Positions 57,000 through 64,000 of a stretch of 64,000 nucleotides of DNA are shown in pieces (position 1 is the stretch's first letter; each line of letters begins with the position of its first letter). Location of the stretch: positions 186,001-250,000 of the forward strand of contig UESW01004557.1 in assembly GCA_900491605.1 (NCBI GenBank), read 5' to 3'. A program made the position numbers and the translations under genes. The notes below the pieces were generated by a model that saw only the letters and a list, made by a program, of their open reading frames with translations, had not been told where the DNA came from and ran no database searches. The DNA is from Calamus simplicifolius (taxonomy: Eukaryota > Streptophyta > Magnoliopsida > Arecales > Arecaceae).

Positions 57000-59900
57000 G
57001 TTGTCCGCGTTCCAAGTCCGGGGAATGGACTTCCCATCCAGATCCTGCAGCTTGTAAGCTCCTGGTCCAATAATCTCCGCTACCTGGTACGGGCCCTCCC
57101 AGTTTGGCGCCAGCTTTCCTTGCTCCAGTGGTTTGGAAACAGAAGCCTTTCGGAGGACAAGGTCGCCAGGCAGGAAGGCTTTTCCTTTGACCCTGGAGGC
57201 ATGATAGCGGGCCACCCTTTGCTGATAGGCAGCCGTTCTGATCCGGGCCTTCTCTCTGATTTCTTCTATCAGGTCGAGGTTGGTGCGGAGTTGTTCGTTG
57301 CTAGTCCCCTCCGAGTAGCTCTCCACCCGCAATGACGGGAGACCGACTTCTGCAGGGATAACGGCCTCTGTACCGAAAGCCATCCGGAAAGGGGTCTCGT
57401 CTGTTGGGATTCTTGGGGTTGTGCGGTAGGCCCATAAGACATGGTGCAGCTCATCTGCCCACCTGCCTTGGGCTCTGGAGAGACGAGCTTTAATTCCCTG
57501 GAGGAGGGTTCTGTTGGTCACCTCGGCCGCCCCGTTGGCTTGTGGGTGCCCGACCGAAGTGAGGTGATGACGAATCCCGTGCTCCTCGCAGAACTAGCAA
57601 AATTTGGAGTTATCAAACTGCTTGCCGTTATCGGTGATTATAGTATGGGGGAGGCCGAATCGGCAGATGATGGACCTCCACACAAAGTCTCGGGCCCGTG
57701 CCTCGGTAATTTGTGCGACCGCTTCCGCTTCGACCCATTTGGTGAAGTAGTCGATGGCGACAAACAAGAATTTCCGCTGTCCTGTTGCAAGCGGGAATGG
57801 ACCGAGGATGTCCATCCCCCATTTGGCAAAGGGCCAAGCGGAGGATATAGAAACTAGCTCGGCGGAAGGGAGTCTTTGGATGTTTGAATATCTTTGGCAG
57901 GGGTCGCAGGCGCGGACCAGATCGTCTGCATCTTTCTGCATGGTCGGCCAGTAATAGCCTTGTCGCAGCACTTTATGGCAGAGGGACCGGCTTCCCAAAT
58001 GGTTGCCGCAAATCCCTTCATGTACCTCGCACAGAGCGTAGTCCGCTTCTGATGGGCGAAGGCACCTAAGCAGCGGCATGAAAAATGACCGCTTGTATAG
58101 TTGGTTGTCAATCAACACATAGTGGATGGCCTGCAGCTTCAGCTTCCTAGCCTCTCTTCGATCGGACGGAAGCGACCCTTCTTTGAGATATTTGAGGATA
58201 GGGTCGAACCAGGATGGTTTGGCCTCAACTTGCATCACGCGGTCGGCTTCCGTGATGCTCGGCTTTTCCAGAGTCTCCAGGTGGAATTTTTGCTCGGCAT
58301 CCATTGTCTCCGTGGTTGCCAGTCGGGAGAGTAGGTCGGCACGGGCGTTCTCGGATCTGGGAATTTGAATAATTTCAAATTCAGAAAAATGGGGAAGCAA
58401 GTTACGCACCTCCTAGAGATATCGAATCATATTTGGTTCCCGAGCTTCGAACTCTCCCTGAACATGGCCGGCTACCAGCTAAGAGTCGGTGAAGGCATTG
58501 AGCTTTTCCACCTTCAGATTGCGGGCGATCCGGAGACCAGCTAACAGAGCTTCGTACTCGGCTTCGTTGTTGGAAGCCGGGAAGGAGAATCGGACGCCAT
58601 ACTCGAAGGTCATCCCATCAGGACTAGTGAGAACTAGACCCGCGCCGGAGTGATGGGCATTGGATGACCCGTCGACGTGGAGGAGCCACCGGGCTCCAGA
58701 CTTTGGCTCTTCAAGAGAGTCTGGGGTAGAACCGTCCTCCTGGATGGTACACTCGAGGAGGAAGTCGGCCAGTACTTGGGCTTTGATGGCTGGGCGAGGC
58801 TGAAAATGTATGTCATGCTCGCTTAGCTCGACGGCCCATTTGGTCATTCTTCCCGATGTTTCGGGGTGGTGGACCACCGCCTTGATGGGTTGGTCAGTCA
58901 GGACCGTTACAGAATGTGCTTGGAAATACGGCCGTAGCTTTCGAACTGAGGTAATCAAGGCCAACACCATCTTTTCAATCCTGCTGTACCTCGTCTCCGC
59001 ATCGCGGAGCAGCCTGCTCACATAGTAGATCGGCTTCTGAATCTTGCCTTCTTCTTTGACTAGCACCGAACAAACCGCGCTCTCCGAGACAGCCAGGTAC
59101 AAAAACAGGGTCTCTCCTGGGGCTGGACTACTGAGAAGCGGAGGTGAGCCGAGGTATTTCTTGAGATCTTGAAATGACTTCTGGCATTCGGGAGTCCACT
59201 GGAAGTTTTTGGCCGATCGGAGAGTTTTGAAGAAGGGGAGGCATCTCTCGGCCGACCGCGCCACAAAGCGGTTAAGGGCCGCTATCCTCCCGGTTAATCG
59301 CTGGACCTCTTTGACAGATGCTGGGGGCGCCATTTGTTGAAGAGCTTGAATCTTCTGGGGGTTAGCTTCGATACCTCGCTGGGAGACCATGAAGCCGAGG
59401 AACTTCCCCGAATTGACGCCGAAGGCGCACTTGGTCGGGTTGAGTTTCATCCCATATTTGCGCAACGTTGCAAAGCTCTCCGAGAGGTCCTCGACATGCT
59501 GTGACACCTCCTTGCTTTTAACCAGCATGTCGTCCACGTACACCTCCATGTTCCGGCCGATTTGTTCCTTGAACACCTTGTTGACCAGCCGCTGGTAGGT
59601 CGCCCCTGCATTCTTAAGACCAAAAGGCATAACACGGTAACAGTAGGTACCTCGATCGGTTATGAAGGCGGTCTTTTCTTCATCTTCGGGGGCCATCCGG
59701 ATCTGATTGTAGCCGGAATAGGCATCCATGAATGACAGCATCTGGTGGCCTGAGGTGGCATCCACGAGCTGATCGATCCGAGGGAGGGGGAAGCTGTCCT
59801 TCGGGCAGGCTCTGTTGAGGTCGGTGAAGTCGATGCAGATCCTCCATTTGCCGTTCGACTTTTTCACCATGACGACATTTGACAGCCAGTTTGGGTAATT

Positions 59901-62356
59901 TACCTCTCGGACGAAGTTGGCCTTTATGAGTTTGTCGACCTCTTCTTCAATGGCTTTTTGCCGCTCTGGGGCGAAGCTTCTCTTCTTCTGCTTAACAGGC
60001 CTGTGCCTCTCGTCCACATTGAGATGGTGGACGAGGACCTCGGGGTTGATTCCTGGCATGTCGGAGGCGGTCCAAGCGAAGATGTCAGCATTGCCTTGGA
60101 GGAACCTGATCAACCTGTGCCGAGACTCTCCTTTGAGCAGCGACCCGATCCTTGTGGTTCGGTCGGGCTGAGCTTCGTCTAATGGTACTTCCTCCAATTC
60201 CTCCACCGGTTCTCCCCGTTGTTCGGCGAAGTCTTCGCGAGCGTCTAACCCGTCAACTTCGGGCATCCTAGACTGAAGGCTCGTAACGAAACATTGCCAA
60301 GCCATGGCTTGACTTTCCCGAACCACGCCAACTCCTTGCTCGGTGGGGAACTTCATAGACAGATGCGGGATGGAGACCACTGCCTTGAGAGACATTAAAC
60401 CAGGCCTATCGAATATGGCGTTATATGGGGATCTGAGGTCGGTCACTAGGAAATCGGTCTGTACAATAGTCACAAGGGGCCAGGTTCCCGCGCGGACCGT
60501 CAGGGTGACGATTCCCTCCGGGACAATGACATCGCCGGTGAATCCCATCAAGGTGGAATCCACGGCCCGAAGGTTTTCCATGAGCAATTTCATCCTGGCA
60601 AACACACCGAGGTACAAAACATTTACCGAGCTTCCACTATCAACGAGGATTCGGCTTACATCATAATTGTTCAAATTAAGGGATACAACAAGTGCGTCAT
60701 CGTGGGGGAGTTGTACTCACAGGAGATCGTCGTCGGAGAAGGAGAGTTCTCCTATCCGTGCCTTCTTTGGCACTGATCCATCTCTGCCGCCTCCGGGGCT
60801 CGATCCGCCGGCCTCTTCAATCATATTAATACGACCGATCACGGGCGGATTGGGTGGAGGAGGAAGTTGTGGGAGCTCGGGCTGGCGGTCACCTCCTTGT
60901 TGTTGCGGCTCGGGTGCCCTCCTAAACTGATCTAGTCGTCCCCGCCGAATCAGCCTCTCTATTTCATTCTTCAGCTGCCAGCATTCTTCAGTGTTATGAC
61001 CGTGCTCCCTATGGTAGCGGCAGTACTTGGCGGGATCTCTTCGGGTCGGGTTCCCTCGGAGAGGTACCGGCCGGGGAAGTTGGCGCTCTATCTCCATGAG
61101 AATTTGCGCCCGGGGCACAGTCAGCGGAGTATAGCGATCGAATCGCCTGGGAGGACTCCGGGAGCGATTCCTTGGCGGTGGCGGAGGGACTCTCTGGCGG
61201 CGAGGCGGACTTGGCCGCCGGGCGGGATGGTGCCTGTCGGGGACTTTGGGCTCTTGCTTCTTTGCATGCTCAGCGCGGGCAATTCTCCGCGATTCCTCGA
61301 CCCTAGCATATTTGTCCGCAAGGGCCATCATATCAGAGAGACATGGGGGGTAACTGACCTCCATCGCCAGGTAGAAGTCGCTCTCCTTCGAAACTCCCCC
61401 CGCCAGGGCGGACATAGCCACCTCATGATTAAGGTGGTCCACCTCTAACATGGCCTTGTTGAAATGGCCAAGGTAATTCCTCAAGGACTCCCCTCTCTCT
61501 GCTTGACTTCGGAGAGGGAGTCGGATCTTCGTCGGTGGCGGCGGCTGCTGACGAACTGACCGATAAAAAGGTGGCTCAGCTCGTCGAATGAGTCAATGGA
61601 ACCCGGTTTCAAGGCGTTGAACCAGGTTCGGGCGGATCCTCTGAGGGTGGAGGGGAAGGCGCGGCAGAGGACCGCATCAGATGCTCCGTGGAACATCATT
61701 ATTGACCGGAAGCTACTAAGATGGTCGTCCGGATCAGTGGAGCCGTGATAGGGTTCGATGGCTGGTAGTTTGACATGGGAGGGGATCACTTCCTCCATGA
61801 TCCCCTTAGAGAAAGGGATGCCCTGCTCCACCTTGGGCTGGGACAGCTGGGTCTGCTTGGCGGCGTTCAGCTCCTGACGATCTCCTGGATTTGACGGCGG
61901 ATCTCCTCTTCACCGGTTAGAGGAGGAGCTGGGCGGGAGAATCGCAAGGATGGCGTGGAATCATGGTGAGATGTCGCCGGGGAGAGGGAGCGGGCTCGCC
62001 GAGATCTGAGAGGATCTCTATCATAACCGGCTCGCGGGACTGGTTTGTCCCCCCTGGGGCGATGTGGGGGATCCGCTGATCCATGCGGATTAGAGGAGGA
62101 GGTCGCCGGCGAAGAAGAAATCGCCACCTCCTTCTGAGGATGCGAAGCAGGAGGAGCTACAAGGTGCTCTTGTACCAGGTGGGTAAGGGCCTGGACCTTG
62201 GACCAGTGTAGCGAACTGGTCTTGGGTCACCGGGATGGCAGGCGGCGATGGGGTTTCGACCGGTGGTGGCTGCGGTGCTACACCGCTCGTCGGATCTGGC
62301 CTCTGGGAAGTGGCCTGATCTTGGGCTTCCGATGCTACTCTCCTCCGGTTGGCCAT
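57000..62356 (-). pseudogene. Element B gag-pol, one frame with four stops plus gag shifts
   Basis: The minus-strand start near 62356 opens MANRRRVASEAQ. The gag N-terminus is broken by shifts (frames 62356-62090, 62127-61867 and 61831-61481). From 61484 one frame continues to 57000: end of the capsid domain, zinc knuckle, protease, reverse transcriptase (YVDDM near 59530), two RNase H domains, integrase. It is stopped only by TGA at 60717-60719 and TAG at 58479-58481, 58413-58415 and 57594-57596. Each TAG is CAG in element A. The shift between 61831 and 61484 is one G missing in a G run. The frame then enters element A after NADNLR. The intact copy would be a gag-pol polyprotein. Confidence 0.92.
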
Positions 62357-62420
62357 TGAAGAGGTTCTTCTTCGGATTTAGATCCTTGTCTCCTTTCTTC
62401 AAGTTTTAATGGGACTTGAG

Positions 62421-62438
62421 GCCCTTCCTCTAGCGCCA
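62421..62438 (-). other. Primer-binding site of element B
   Basis: Reverse complement reads TGGCGCTAGAGGAAGGGC, the same as in element A, three bases inside the 5' LTR. Confidence 0.75.
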
Positions 62439-62441
62439 ATC

Positions 62442-63342
62442 TGTTACCGCTGAAATCCATCCTCCGACTCAGGCGTGGTCGATCTCCAGGAAGAGGGGGG
62501 CGGACCTGCAAAAGAAGTCCACACGCGGAGGGACGCTGGGGGTGGTCCTCCGCGGAAGACCCTCCGACGCTCAAGTCAGTGGAGAAGAAATCGGCGATCA
62601 ACCAGACAGTGGGAGGTGGATCTCTCTGGGAGACCTCTCCGGAGGCGGCCAATCGGAAGCTCCAGAGGGCAGGAGCGCCGACGAGCTGCTGGAGAGAGGA
62701 GTGAGTGCGCGTGTAAGAGGCGCGTGCCTGTGCCCAAGAAGAGAGTGCTTACCTGAGGGAATCTGCGAGTATGGTATTTATAGACTGTCACCTGGGTCTT
62801 GAGCGTCTTCTGGAAGGTTCGGAGGTTGTTACGATATGGAGGCGGGCAGAATCAGGCCGTTATGGGGCCGTTAGAATCCATATCCCGTTTGTTCAAGTAT
62901 CGACGGCTGGGAGAGCTCCTTGATGTCTCGAGATCTGGTTGAGTAGGCCTGGGGCGGTTATGATAGGTTTTAGGCCACGTTCCGATATGATTCCTTTTCT
63001 AGGATGCCGTTTTGGTAGGCCCGGGCTCTCCCGCGTCAGGTTCCGCGAAGGTAGATGTTAGGTTGTGGATCGCTCACAGAAGCCGAGCTACGGAAGCCCG
63101 GAAGGGCCGAGCTACGGAAGCCCGGAAGGGCCGAGCTAAGGAAGCCCGGAGGGGCCGAGCTAAGGAAGCCGGAGGGGCCGAGCTAAGGAAGCCCGGAGGG
63201 ACCGAGCTAGGAAGCCCGGAAGGGCCGAGCTACGGAAGCCCGGAAGGGCCGAGCTACGGAAGCCCGGAGGAGACGAAGGGAGGAGGTTAGCCTTAACCGC
63301 CTCGCATGGATATTAATGTAATGATAATTTTATCCCTCAACA
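62442..63342 (-). repeat. Element B 5' LTR
   Basis: Ends TGTTACCGCTG and CCCTCAACA on the + strand. Minus-strand TATA at 62775-62782; minisatellite about 63080-63275 with about eight units. Confidence 0.92.
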
Positions 63343-64000
63343 ATGCTTCTAGAGAGTGAATTAGAGTAAGCTAAATCAATTCAGACATGGTGAACAAATT
63401 TTTGACAATTTTTTTCAGAGAGATCTACTAGAGAGCTCTTAACTTTACAAGGCTACAAGTTAACAGAGGGCTAGAAGTAAGCGGTTTTGAGAGCTGGGAA
63501 GTAGATATAGCTGCTCCTTGATCTGTTGACTGGATATATCGGTGGAATATTAATTATAATTCACTAAACAATGCTTCGGGGTGCTCTAGTTTTAAAATTC
63601 CGATTAGAGCAATGGAAGGAAGGTTTAAGCGGTCCCTGAACAACTTTCCGACAGCGCATAGCCTTTCCACATGGTAATTCTCCTTGCAATGAAGATTCAC
63701 GTCTAATCTCGAGCTACCATGTGGAGCTCTTAAATGCTTTTGGATTTTAAATGCCAACCTTGGTGGCTTTGGACTTCAGAATTTATGGTCGAACTTTATC
63801 TGACAACCTAGTACAGAGCACTGGAGACCGCAGCAGAGCGATAAATTTCACAGCTCATCGTGGCATCGCCTCTGGGCTTCGCTTGACAGGCAAGCATGAG
63901 GTTAGCTGCCGAGACCGACAGGTGAGCAAAAGATGCGCTAATTGCTGCTCCAGTGGGAGACTGGGAGTAGCTCATCCTGCATGCATTTATTTTTCTGCCA
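63343..64000. other. Right flank, no gene seen
   Basis: Ordinary unique-looking sequence. An inverted repeat CCACATGGTA (63667-63676) and TACCATGTGG (63715-63724) encloses 38 bp. The 67-residue minus-strand frame at 63554-63757 spans it and has no recognisable motif. Confidence 0.6.

Larger units (their letters stand above)
35432..63342 (-). mobile_element. Element B: full-length Tat-lineage Ty3/gypsy retrotransposon, host of element A
   Basis: Minus-strand element with 5' LTR 62442-63342 and 3' LTR 35432-36359. Its primer-binding site is at 62421-62438, gag-pol at 62356-57000 with the last codons at 44508-44493, an antisense cassette at 36663-44328, and a polypurine tract at 36360-36376. 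Subtracting the A insertion leaves about 15.4 kb. LTR ends are TG and CA. The flanks (GATTC left, ATGCT right) do not match, so the target duplication is lost or the ends were exchanged. Two RNase H domains place it in the Tat lineage. Unique LTR parts differ by about 16 substitutions in about 390 bp, counted by eye. Confidence 0.92.

Noticed and set aside
35432..63342. A 5-bp target duplication for element B
   Set aside because: The flanks are GATTC and ATGCT, which do not match, so none is claimed.
63554..63757. A 67-residue minus-strand frame in the right flank
   Set aside because: No recognised motif; it overlaps a short inverted repeat and lacks a promoter-like context.
1..64000. CRISPR-like interpretation of the regularly spaced dyad repeats
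   Set aside because: The arrays lie in plant retrotransposons, spacers are repeated not unique, and no cas-like gene is present.

Overview
This is nuclear DNA of a flowering plant, most likely a monocot. A palm-like genome is only an impression from the retroelement types and the AT-rich spacers. The window is mostly nested retrotransposons, with two ordinary plant genes in the gap between two element clusters. No prokaryotic gene, tRNA, rRNA or CRISPR array was seen.

Left cluster (1-14430). A decayed Ty3/gypsy element (D, + strand, 1-5459) keeps the integrase end, a broken antisense gene, a polypurine tract and the start of its 3' LTR. It abuts a LINE on the minus strand (5460-14430) with ORF1 (DUF4283-like fold and zinc knuckle) and the endonuclease part of ORF2. 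The LINE is split inside ORF1 by a gag-only Ty3/gypsy element (C, minus strand, 7897-13807; LTRs 7897-9275 and 12458-13807) that has lost nearly all of pol.

Middle (14431-35431). AT-rich sequence carries small fragments (two RNase H-like pieces, a probable foldback transposon pair, an LTR-like stretch). It also holds a hAT-derived gene with BED zinc finger, DUF659 and dimerisation domains (leader near 20.1-20.4 kb, coding 23214-25697), a 616-bp sequence repeated three times (31139-33012), and a small GC-rich gene for an 86-residue protein directly after that triplication (33168-33428).

Right cluster (35432-63342). Two members of one Tat-lineage family (two RNase H domains) lie in opposite orientation. 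Element A (+ strand, 44514-56994, flanked by the target-site duplication CGAAG) is inserted into the last codons of pol of element B (minus strand, 35432-63342). LTR comparison by eye (about 2 percent for A, about 4 percent for B over about 380 bp) agrees with that order. Between pol and the 3' LTR both elements carry a cassette that reads against the element. In B it is a spliced coiled-coil gene with a Transposase_28-type domain, then a hairpin-repeat array, then a second TATA/AATAAA unit, an array, then a small coiled-coil gene with its own TATA box, and a third array. A has the same order but lost the large gene by a 3077-bp deletion. This alternation of antisense transcription units and dyad-symmetric arrays is the most unusual structure in the window.

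Many reading frames, including the host hAT gene, are broken by single-base losses, so residual assembly indels must be considered before anything is called dead.
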